Shown here: positions 55,037 through 64,000 of the stretch, one piece after another
How the letters are laid out: every line of letters begins with the position of its first letter
Numbering within the stretch: position 1 is the stretch's first letter
Assembly (NCBI GenBank): GCA_948567375.1
Contig: OX419758.1
Span: 50,111,473-50,175,472 of the forward strand
Origin: Lunularia cruciata
Lineage: Eukaryota > Streptophyta > Marchantiopsida > Lunulariales > Lunulariaceae
Length of the DNA: 64,000 nt
Reading direction: 5' to 3'
Program-made: the position numbers and the translations under genes
The notes under the pieces: model-generated
The model's input: only the letters and a program-made list of their open reading frames with translations
Told to the model about the DNA's origin: nothing
Databases searched by the model: none

Positions 55037-58000
55037 TAAAATGTTACAAAGCAATTCTTCTCGGTTGTCTTTAGTCTCTTGGGTAGAAACCACATCCAAA
55101 AGAGAGCAAAAAGTACTCAATCATAGTCTTGTCACAAATAAACATCACCCATAATCACAATTCTTCAAATCCTTTCCAAATCGATATTGATTATGATGAT
55201 TTAGTTTTCCCAAAGAACATTACTTCACCACAAAACTACTTTGCTTCAGAAATGTGTTCCACCCTTCCACTAAAGGCACAAATTCCTCAATCAGAGTTGC
55301 TTTGCATCAATCCAACACTGTAATTATAAATGAAAAATATTATGATTCTTCACAAATTTGTCAATGCATTGCCTCAATTGCTATCCACTAAGGATCAAAC
55401 ACATAGAATGGGATCAGAGCTGCATAATCCAACAACTAACACACTAAATGTACAGTTTGAACTTCTCCAACCACTCACAAACACACACATAGGATTGATA
55501 CTTGAAATTAAGTTGAAATGACAAGCCCTGAGTTATAGCACTTTGCTTTACTTAACTTCAAAAATATGAATATTGAAGAAAAACTCATTGAAAATGCCTC
55601 CTTTAAATAGGTAGAGCACTCAATAGTTATCTAACTGCTAAACCACTTCAACTTCTATGTTACCAACAAGTAGATCCAAAGTGTCACTCCACTTCTTCAT
55701 ATCTACCTCTTCAGATCTCAAAACTATTACTAATCCAATCTGTAACACATATTTGTGCATGTATGTGCTATTGTGCGATTTGGTGTGTTATTATAAGTAC
55801 TTGAGAGATATTATTTATATACATATAAAGGATGGTTCTATATTAGTCATGATTAGCTAAAGTTAGTCATAGCTAAAATAGAGGATACCTTACTTTAGAG
55901 GAAGTGGAAAAGATGAGCACCACTATTTGGATTTTAGTGTATTGACTTGGCATTATTCCTAAGTGTTTGGCTTTGAGGAAAGAATTGAGAACTCTTGGAC
56001 CCACAAGCCTTTTTATTTTAGATTCTTCTAGTCTAAGGATAGCCCATGTGAAGGAATTTTTGACTTAGTGGTTGGGTCAAGATAAGACCACATGCTTAGG
56101 ATAATATTCCCATGAGTATTCATATTCCTTTGGACTTTAGACTTTAGACTTTATTTGACTTTAGCCTAATAACTTGAGTTACTTTTGTAATTGATACCTT
56201 TTGTGTGTAACTATTCCACAAATATGTAAAGTAGGGATGAAGAGGTACTCATCATCCTTTCATTTGCAACTATCTCTCAATTATTGAGTTCTCTAATGAG
56301 CAATGGTTTGAGTCTTGGAGTGTTAGCTTTAGAGGAGTATGATGGAGTTGGAGTTCCTTGCCTTCTTAGTCCATGGTGCATTACCATAATAACCATTAGA
56401 GGTTCATCCTAAGTGAAAGACATGCCGGCTCATAGATCCAATGTCTACCTCTACTTCAACTTCTATACCTAATGTAACTTCAATCTTCTCCTCTACTTTG
56501 GGTTCATCTATTATCGCTATTTCTTCTTCCCATTCTATCATATTATCAGTCTGAACTGAAACTAAAATCATAATTGTCCTAACTATCTCTTCCTTCTCTA
56601 CTCTAACTCCTTTGGTGAACTCAAGTAACTCACTCAAAGTCACCTGCTCTCCTACTTCTACTACTTTGCATTGGGTTTCTCTTTTTACACTACTATAAAT
56701 TCTATCTAAGTCTGATCTAATTAAATCTAATCTGAGACTCACATTGTTTCCTACTTCCAACATCTTCCTATCTATTCTCTCCCTTAACCAAATCAACAAT
56801 TTTTTCATGTCAACATCCTTAGCCTTTTGCTTCCTCATCTCCTAGACTAACAACTTCAATTTGTGCAGTCTTGCTTCCTCTAACTTCACCTTTGACTCTG
56901 TACTCAACATTACCTTTAATCTCATGATGATATCTCCTATTGATTCTAATGTATGCCCGTGAGTTCTCTCCACCTTCAACTTGTCATCATACAATTGCAA
57001 TTCTTCCCCATACTTTGCCTTCAATGTCTTCTTCTCCTTTGAATATTGAGCAATTTGAGCCTCTACACATGTCACCAGATCTCACAACCTTTCTTCTTCA
57101 CAACTTCTGCTCATGAGTTCCCTTTGCCATGCCTGATCTTTCTCTACTACACTTGATCTTAAGCTCTCCAACTACTACTCCATCACAACTTTGATGGCCT
57201 TCAAATGTATTGCCTTGAGTTGCACATCATCAAATTCACTCTTCAACTTCTTGAACATTACCTTCTGATTCTTCAATTCTTCAGCTTGGCATTCAAGTTC
57301 ACCACCCTGCTTCACAAAATTCTCCTATAGGTTATCAAAACTCTTCTTCCAAAGTACCACATCAACCTTAAGTACTTTGACTTCCCCCTTGCCTCAGGTT
57401 AACTTCTCCTTCAACTTTGAGATTTCCTCACTCAGATACTTCATGACTTTCAGCTCATCCTTTACTTTGGGATGATCTTGCTGTATCTCCTTCTTATTCT
57501 ACAATTCCACCATCAATGGACAAACAATCTTGGACAAATAATCCACTCCTCTAAATTCTTCATCCAATTCTCTTTCTTTGGCTTTGGTAGACAATTCTTT
57601 GATTGGCATTTTACCCTAAGTCTTAATCTTTGTACCTTCAAATTAACCTCCTCCGAGCTTTCTTCTTCCTTGGCTTTACTTAGTCTTGTAGTTGCAAGCT
57701 ATAGACTTCTCTTTGATCTCTTTCCTCTTGGAAACACCAACACTGGCTCCTCTTCTCTATCCTCCAAAATATCCACCTTAGCCAACTCCAAGTACTAGCT
57801 TTCTCCTCCTTCCATGTGTTCAATCTGCATATGAAACTCCCAATCATCTTCTTCAGCTACTTCTTCAATCAACTTTTGAACTTTGGGTTCTTACTCACTC
57901 TCATTGCTAGACTCCTTACTTTGCAATGTGAGCACTTTTTCTTCTTCTCTCAAGTCTTTGTACTTAAACTTGCCTTCTCCTTCTGATTTTGCACCCAATG

Positions 58001-58316
58001 ATAGGTCTACCATCACCGTTTCTCTTCAATCTTCTAGTCTTTTTAGGGCTGAATTGGCAATACCACCTCCTCGGGTCTACCTCACTTCCTTGGCCTTGGG
58101 ATAGTTATCGATACTACTTTCTCTTGCCTCATCTTGGCAAAGTGTTAATCACCTCCTTGGATTTGTCTCATGAAATATTGCTCATTTGCATTTGCATCTG
58201 CATCTGCATCAGGGTGGAAGTGCAACACCATCTTCTCCTTCTCCTCCAAGCTAAGAAGATTCAATCCCAAATAGAAGTGGCTTGCAAATGGCATGAAGTA
58301 GTGGTGAGGCATGTTT
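55037..58316 (-). mobile_element. Older Fam1-type LTR, inverted, nested in the 3' LTR
   Basis: The complement of 55037-55740 is the non-coding LTR tail (TCTTGGGTAGAAACCACATCC region, the CAATATCGATT block and the TTTAAATAGGTAGAGC block), and the complement of 56435-58316 is the LTR-encoded protein: a coiled coil at 56404-57075 (REEMRKQKAKDVDMKKLLI-like pieces) back to the conserved domain near 58200-58310. A Fam2 solo LTR splits it at 55741. It is much more decayed than the LTR that contains it. Broken at many points, with no long open frame. Confidence 0.8.
55741..56434 (+). mobile_element. Fam2 solo LTR in the inverted Fam1 LTR
   Basis: It begins TGTAACACATATTTGTGCAT and ends GCCGGCTCATA, about 694 bp. 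The left flank ends CCAATC and the right flank begins GATCCAATG; the uninterrupted relative at 11380 reads CCGATCCAATG, so the flanks join and share ATC. Confidence 0.85.
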
Positions 58317-58431
58317 TGTGAGCCGGCCTATCTCTCACTCAAGATGAACCTCTGATGGCTATTATGGTAGTGCATCATGGATTAGAAAGGCAAAGAACCC
58401 CAACTCGATCATACTCCTCCAAGCCTAACAA
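58317..58431 (-). mobile_element. Fam2 LTR fragment at the junction of two opposed Fam1 LTRs
   Basis: TGTGAGCCGGCCTATCTCTC onward matches the first 115 bases (plus-strand reading) of the LTR at 39330 and then stops. It lies exactly between the inverted and the direct Fam1 LTR pieces. Confidence 0.8.
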
Positions 58432-60859
58432 GGAAGTTGACTTTGTGTCAAAGGAAGAAGGACTCGAATCAAACTAGAAGGATGGTAGATCCAAAGTAAG
58501 GTTACCTCGCATCAAAATGATCAACCCAATCCAAAGACACCTTAACAAATTTAACTCAAGCCATACCAACAAAGAAGGTACATTCAAAATAATGGCTACT
58601 TTGTATTAGGATAAATTTGAGAGTGAAAGGAATAAGTCATGCAAACTGTGTGATTTTTGAGTGAGGTTGGACTAAAGAATGATTGCAAATCAAAGAAGTA
58701 CAAAATTGAGATTTTGTCAAGGGCATTTTGTAATGCTAAAGGAATATCTTGTTCCTCTAAAGAGTTTTCATGAGGAGTTAGGATCATGAGTCAAGTCACC
58801 AGTTTTATTTGTAAGAAACCAAGAGTTAGAGAATGCATAATGCAATAAAGGGCAGCAAATAGGTTCCAGCACTTGCAGTGTGGAACCCTTCAATTTAGAG
58901 ATTACATATGATCACTAGAATCAAGACTTGAGCCAGCTTTGGATCACATTTTTAGCTTGGAATTAGAACTTGAGTTTTTAGGGTTCCATGGCAGAAATTG
59001 TTGCGAGTAATTGTATAAACAGTCCCGAGGCAAAGAGAAAAATAGAGGAAATTTGACTCAATGGACAAAGTCAAATTGGAGACTTTTCTTAGGGAGAGAA
59101 GTAGGAGATGTGACAAGAATCACCTTCAATTGGATGTGTTATCCTATAAAGAAGATTGAGGAGTTGAAGAGTACCTTAAGTGCACCTTGCACAAAGAATG
59201 GTTATAAGGTAGACACTCATAAAGACCCAGCAAGGCAAAGTATTGTTGGGGTATTGATGGCTATGATGAAGCCGGAGTGAACCACGTACATTACAAAGCA
59301 AAGGCAGTTTTCTTTCACCTCATGTTTGTAGGCAAGAAGGTGAATTGGGCAAAATGCTTCAATTATAGAATAAAATAGATGATCATGAATTAGAGGATGG
59401 GTTTGCCACCCCATTACTTTGTACCATTTGTAGCACGTCTCCATTTGAGTTTGAACTTGATCAGATCCAAGGAGAATATGAAGATGGTGTCACATTTTCA
59501 TCCAAATCTTTGCTAGGATGTAGATGAAGAAGAGAGACATTGCATGGTGGAGATTAAAGAAAGAGATGATTTCTTCACCAATACCAGACAAGAGAAGATA
59601 ATGACAATATCCATCCCAGAGTCAAGGAAACAAAGTAGACCCAAGGATATGGTGTCCCCAGTGAAGAGGAGGACAATTGGGAGACTGAAGACACAAGACA
59701 ACGGTGGTTGATTTGTCATTTGGAGCTGAGTCAGAAGTAGAGGTAGAGTTCATCTATGGGGGCTCTCAAGAAGAAGAGCTTATTATGAAGAGTCAGGAGT
59801 CAACCATTGACAATGAAGGTGAGCCCAAAGTTCAATAGCCAATCAAAGGAGTGGTTGAGAAGGAGGATCAAGAGTTCCATGTGGACGAGACATCCCATAC
59901 CTAGAAATACCTAAGAATGACATCTTGAAAGAGCAAGAGGAAGAGCCAAGAATGGTGTTCTAGAGAGGGATGAGATCATCAAGAAGTCTACAATCTATGA
60001 GTGTAGGACCAACCCGGTAGTCGATGAGTGCTTGTAGGTGATTCAATGTAGAAGCTAAAGTTGAGATAGTACTCGGATTAGATTAGAAGTAATTGATTTC
60101 AGATCTGAAGTGGTAGAATGTTGATTTTGATGTAGAGATTGGTACAAGAGAATTGAAGTAGTTTAGATAGTTGCTAAATTCTTTGCCTATTTACAATAGT
60201 CATTTGTAGTGTTATCTATTCAATTTCAAGTTTTGAAGTTGAAAAGCAAAGTGTTGACACTCAGTGCTCATTGTTTTAGCTTGATTCTGAGTATCAATCC
60301 TATGTGTGCTTTTTTGCATGTATGTAGAAGTTCATATTTGCAGTTGGAGTGTGTTTGATGTTGGATTCTATAGCTCTGATTTCTATTCTTTGTGTTTGAT
60401 CTTGAGAGGAGAGCAATCAAAGCAATGCCTTGACAAATTCGTGACGAATTGTAGTGTTGGTAGTATTTGTCATTTGTGAGTATAGGCTTTGGATTGATGC
60501 AAAGTTCTTTGACTGAGAAAGTTGTACCTTTAATGGATAGGAGGAATGCAATTCCAAGGCAAAGTTACTTTGTGGCAAAGTAGCTTTCTTTGAAGCAACT
60601 GAATCATCACAGTCAATATCAATTTGGAGAGTCTCTAAAGAATTGTGATTTTGGGTGATGTAAATTGTGACAAGAATTATTGTTAAGTGCTTGCTTCTCT
60701 CTTTTGGGTGTGGTTTCTACCCAAGAGACTAAAGACATAACCAAGAAAAATTAAATTTTTACCTTTACTTTGTATTTGACCATTCTTGACCAATATTTCT
60801 ATGAGGATGAATGATTACCATCAATTACTCCAAAAGTGGTACTTGTTGGGTTGTCACAT
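58432..60859 (+). mobile_element. Older Fam1-type 5' LTR (plus), nested
   Basis: It reads in LTR order: U3 (58432-58650), TATA-like region, conserved domain of the LTR-encoded protein near 58920-59560 (open piece 59011-59280, with TKNGYKVDTHKDPARQSIVG), acidic part (59740-59900), and non-coding tail ending GGGTTGTCACA at 60859. It is followed by primer site and gag, so it is a 5' LTR. Strongly decayed relative to the flanking 3' LTR. Confidence 0.82.
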
Positions 60860-61218
60860 GAATTTTGGCCCCACTACAAAAGATACAAACCTTGGGAGTC
60901 AAAGAATATGAAGTATCTTCATAAGTTGACTATCCATCAAATATGAGTATTTGCATCAAGAGAAAAATAGGAGGAGAGGGCTTGTAGACAAAATTTACAA
61001 CATGAAGAAGAATGCTTGAACAACAAACTCACTACTAAAGAATCAAAGAAGGAGGCATTCAATTTGCAACTTCTTCACAACATGCAAGAAGCTTTGCAAG
61101 AACTTAAATAGAAGAAATGAGAAGTTGGGTGGCAAGACTATGTTACATCTCCTCATCCCAAAAGAAAGAAAGATGCAAGCAGGCTAACATATTCATTGAG
61201 ACACAACACACCAATTTT
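60860..61218 (+). pseudogene. Start of the internal region and gag of the older Fam1-type copy
   Basis: It begins with a primer-site-like segment and continues with the gag N-terminal region; 60930-61215 parallels 48590-48870 (AACAAACTCACTACTAAAG, then the GGTGGCAAGACTA block). It stops where the younger 3' LTR resumes. Broken. Confidence 0.75.
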
Positions 61219-64000
61219 ATAATATAAAATTACGACTACGCAGGAGGAATTTGAACACTCTGAGTAAATTCCCAATTCCTTTGAGTAGTCGTCCTGCAGT
61301 AATGCGTGTCCAGAAGCCCGTCAAGAGTGAAATTTTCCGAAACCCTGAGGGAGTTAGAGTGTCTCATCCAGGAGAGGGTCTGATTTTCCAATAGCCTAGA
61401 ACAAGAGAAAAAATCATGGCAAAGAAGGGGCCAACGCGCTAGCAGTGAGAGGTTTTGCAAGTCAAAGAGTAGATGTAGTAGCTAGAATTGAAGTCTTGGT
61501 TGGACTTCGTATCACCTTTTTAGCATGGAATTGGAATTTCAGTTTCCCGAGAGTGATGGCAAAGATTGCTGCCAGTAATTGTGAGGAGGGTCCCAAAGTA
61601 GAGGGGAAGAGAGGCAATCCGGCTCGATGGACTGAGTCAGATTGGAAGTTAGTCCTGGGGAGAGAAGCAAGAGAGTCGACAAGGATCACCTATTCTATCG
61701 GAAGTGTGATGCTGCAGAGGAGACGGCGGAGATTCACAATTCATTTTTCGCTCCATGATCTACAAATGGTTACAAGGTGGAATCTTATTGGGACCCGATC
61801 CAAAGAAGTATCGTGGGGGCGATGATGGCCATGTTCAAGCCGGAGCGAACAACCTATGTAACCATGCAGCAGGCAGTCTTCTTCCATCAGATGTTTGCAG
61901 GAGTACTAATGAATTGGGCGAAGTGCTTCTATCACCGAACAAGGCAGATGGTGGTGAATTGGAGAACGAGCTCGCCACCGCATTATTTCGCACCATTTGC
62001 GGCTCATTTCTACTTTGGGCTGAACTTACTGTCCAAAGACGAATGTCATTGTATGGTCTCACACATGCACCCCAATTTGAGGCAGGAAGCAGACAAAGAG
62101 GAGCGATAGTATATGCTTTATTTGCAAGCAAATGACAAATACTTTGCAAGGACGGGACACTGGGAGATTGAAGATGTGGCCAGTCCGAAGACGAAGAAGC
62201 AAAGTAAACCCAAAGAAGCCAAATCATCGCCCATCCCATGCAAGACTCGGAGGCTGATGTTGAAGACCACTAAAATTGTCAGAGAGGCATCATCGGAGTC
62301 GGAGTCTGATGAAGAAATTGAGTCGCAAGAAGAAGACTTGGAAGAAGAAGAGCTCACCTTGAAAAGTGAGGAGTCTGGGAGCGACAGTGAGGGTGAACCC
62401 GAAGTCCAACAATCAGTGGTGGTAAGTGAGGCTGGTGAGGCAATGATGGAGAACAAGCCAAAACCCGAAGCAAAGAAGGAGTGTCCCGCGGGGCCAAGTT
62501 CAAGAGGCCAAGACGAAGATAGTGCCGACACTATGAAGATACGAAGATCACGACTTTGAATGAAGGAGCCGATGACGCAAGAGAAAACTCCAGACGAAGG
62601 TGGCGATGAAGAAGAAAATTTTGGCGGGATAGCATATTTGACGAGGGTGGTCACACCTTTGCTCAAGCTATTGAAAGAACATCGTATGGGAATTGCCCAA
62701 GATTGGGTGAAAGGGATGAATGAGCTGCAGGTGGTGAAGCATCTATTGAAGGAAGCACAGGAGCTGCAGGAGCATCAAATCCGAAGAAGTGCGGAACTTG
62801 AAGATCTTCGGAGGGAGGAAGACTCAAGGAAGAAAATGCTAAGCGTGCTACAAGGGAGTTGCGCAGAGAAGGAGAAAGACCTGCAAAAGCAAGCCGGAGA
62901 ATTGAAGGAGCAGGCGATGTGGGTCAACAAGATGCAAGAGGAAGTAAGTAATGTGCGTGTCGAGAATGTTCATCTGAAGGCAATGACCATCGTGATGGAG
63001 CAGGATTTGGACAGCTTGAAGAAGAATGCCGCAGCAAAAGATCAAGCATGGCAGAGAGAGCTGGCGGCCAGGCACGAAGAAGAGGAACGACTACGAGAAC
63101 TCATCAGAAGTGCGGAATTGCAAAGTTTGCAGTATGCAGAGGAGAAGAAGATGCTCGCTGCAGAATACGAATTACAAGTTGCAGATGTATCGGGAGGAGT
63201 TGAAGGTAGAGCGTTCTCGAGGATTTGCATCGGAATCAGTAGGGGACATTGCGGGAAAATTACGAGCAATCTTAAGCATGGAGGCTGAAGGGAGATTGGA
63301 AGAAGCCCGTCTGCATGAGTTGAAGTTACTTGTGTAGGAAACTCGGAAGCAAAGAGCCAAGGACGTGGATATGAATACCTTGCTAATTCGGTTGAGAGAA
63401 CGTGTGGATAGAAAAATGTTGGAGGTAGAAAATAATGTTAGTCTTAGGCTAGATTTAGTCAATTCAAAGTTAGAGAAAATTTGGAATAGTGTGACAGAGG
63501 AGAAGAAACCCGATGTTGCAGATGAAGAAACTCAAGTGTCATCGGACTTAAGAATTGACACATTAGAGAAGAGTGGGTTGGGAAATAAGAGTGTAGATGG
63601 AGTAAAACAGAGTTCAATTGAAGATTGTAGTGAAGAAGTTGTAGAATTAGTAAAGAAATTAGTAGAATCAATCATACCCGAAGAAGGTGAAATAGTAAGA
63701 AGATCATCGGGTTTGGAAGCCAATGATGAGGTTGACATCAGATCGGGGTAGAAGTCAATTCTAAGATAGGAAAGGGCAGATATGAAGAGATAGATTGTCC
63801 CTTGGGATCTGTAGGTAGGAAAGAATGTTAGGAAGTAGTGCCTAGGTAGGCAAATTTGCCGTTTGCTTCAGTATTTAAGTGGAGCATTCGCAGTACAATG
63901 TTATTCAGTATTCAACTTTTTGAAGATAGATAAAGCAAAGTGCTATTCTCAGTACTCATCGCTTAAGCTTAATTTCGATTGTCAATTTTGTGTTTGTGTT
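61219..64000 (+). repeat. Fam1 3' LTR, continued (TATA box to window edge)
   Basis: It resumes with AATATAAAATTACGAC, the TATA region, and follows 46157 onward in the 5' LTR. It carries the longest version of the LTR-encoded region in this subfamily and enters the non-coding tail after 63751. The window ends inside the tail, so the LTR end and the right-hand target duplication are not visible. Confidence 0.88.
61264..63751 (+). pseudogene. LTR-encoded coiled-coil protein of Fam1 (3' LTR copy)
   Basis: Conserved domain at 61445-62109 (RITFLAWNWNFSFPRVMAKI; MFKPERTTYVTMQQAVFFHQ; HYFAPFAAHFYFGLNLL), acidic Ser/Glu linker at 62113-62559, coiled coil at 62560-63288 (ENFGGIAYLTRVVTPLLKLL, REEDSRKKMLSVLQGS), and the last segment at 63365-63751 (MNTLLIRLRERVDRKMLEVE, ending DEVDIRSG). 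It confirms the three-part layout of the copy at 15095-17667 in a different subfamily. Broken a few times. Confidence 0.75.

Larger units (their letters stand above)
45784..64000 (+). mobile_element. Fam1 Ty3/Gypsy element, nearly complete, 3' LTR runs off the window
   Basis: 5' LTR (45784-48517), primer site (48525-48542), gag (48606-50460), protease, RT, RNase H, integrase (to 54656), polypurine tract (54656-54667) and 3' LTR (54668-55036, then 61219 to beyond 64000). The 3' LTR is split by a 6.2 kb block. Over the first 340 bases the two LTRs differ at roughly 20 sites, about 6% and nearly all transitions, so the insertion is moderately old: a few My at a grass-like rate, well over 10 My at a slow gymnosperm-like rate. 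Tentative target duplication on the left is TCCCT (45779-45783); its partner is outside the window. Pol has about half a dozen breaks. Confidence 0.9.

Noticed and set aside
1-64000. Host protein-coding genes
   Set aside because: Every long frame is explained by a retrotransposon part or is antisense to one; no frame matches a host family I recognise and no exon-intron pattern is evident.

Overview
This window looks like repeat-rich intergenic DNA from a large-genome land plant; a gymnosperm or fern-grade lineage fits, but the species cannot be fixed from sequence alone. I see no host gene, tRNA, rRNA or CRISPR array. Nearly everything is nested Ty3/Gypsy LTR retrotransposon fossil of several families and ages. 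The only stretch with no recognisable element that looks like older host DNA is the AT-rich island at 2.4-5.4 kb.

Family names used here are local. Fam1 is an Athila/Tat-like (OTA-type) Ty3 element with a tRNA-Asp-type primer site and LTRs of up to about 3.8 kb; unusually, each long LTR carries its own coding region, with a conserved N-terminal domain, an acidic linker and a coiled coil. Fam2 is a second OTA-like Ty3 family with LTRs of about 0.68 kb (TGTAACAC...GGCTCACA). Fam3 is an older Ty3 family whose pol region holds remains of a C5-cytosine DNA methyltransferase between protease and reverse transcriptase. Fam4 is a very decayed Ty3 element with a tRNA-Met-like primer site. Fam5 is a remnant of another Ty3 integrase used as an insertion target.

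Layout: 1-2381, Fam1 LTR (-). 2382-5390, AT-rich DNA. 5391-10440, two nested Fam1 LTRs (-), the outer one holding a 2.2 kb non-coding insertion. 10441-13375, Fam5 pol (-) split by a solo Fam1 LTR with a target-site duplication. 13376-18461, Fam2 LTR piece, then the 3' end of a Fam1 element (+) with the best-preserved LTR-encoded ORF. 18462-35897, three pieces of Fam3 (+) with a Fam4 copy and a solo Fam2 LTR nested in them; the methyltransferase lies at 26.4-27.4 kb. 35898-44990, an older and a younger Fam2 copy (-). 44991-45783, an unidentified zinc-knuckle coding remnant (-). 45784-64000, a nearly complete, fairly young Fam1 element (+): LTR, primer site, gag, protease, RT, RNase H, integrase, polypurine tract and a 3' LTR that is split by a 6.2 kb block of much more decayed LTR sequence and runs off the right edge.

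Two points deserve attention: the retrotransposon-borne cytosine methyltransferase, and the LTRs that carry their own gene right behind their TATA box. All elements are broken; the youngest (Fam1 at 45.8 kb and Fam2 at 39.3 kb) carry only a handful of breaks each, while Fam3 and Fam4 carry many.
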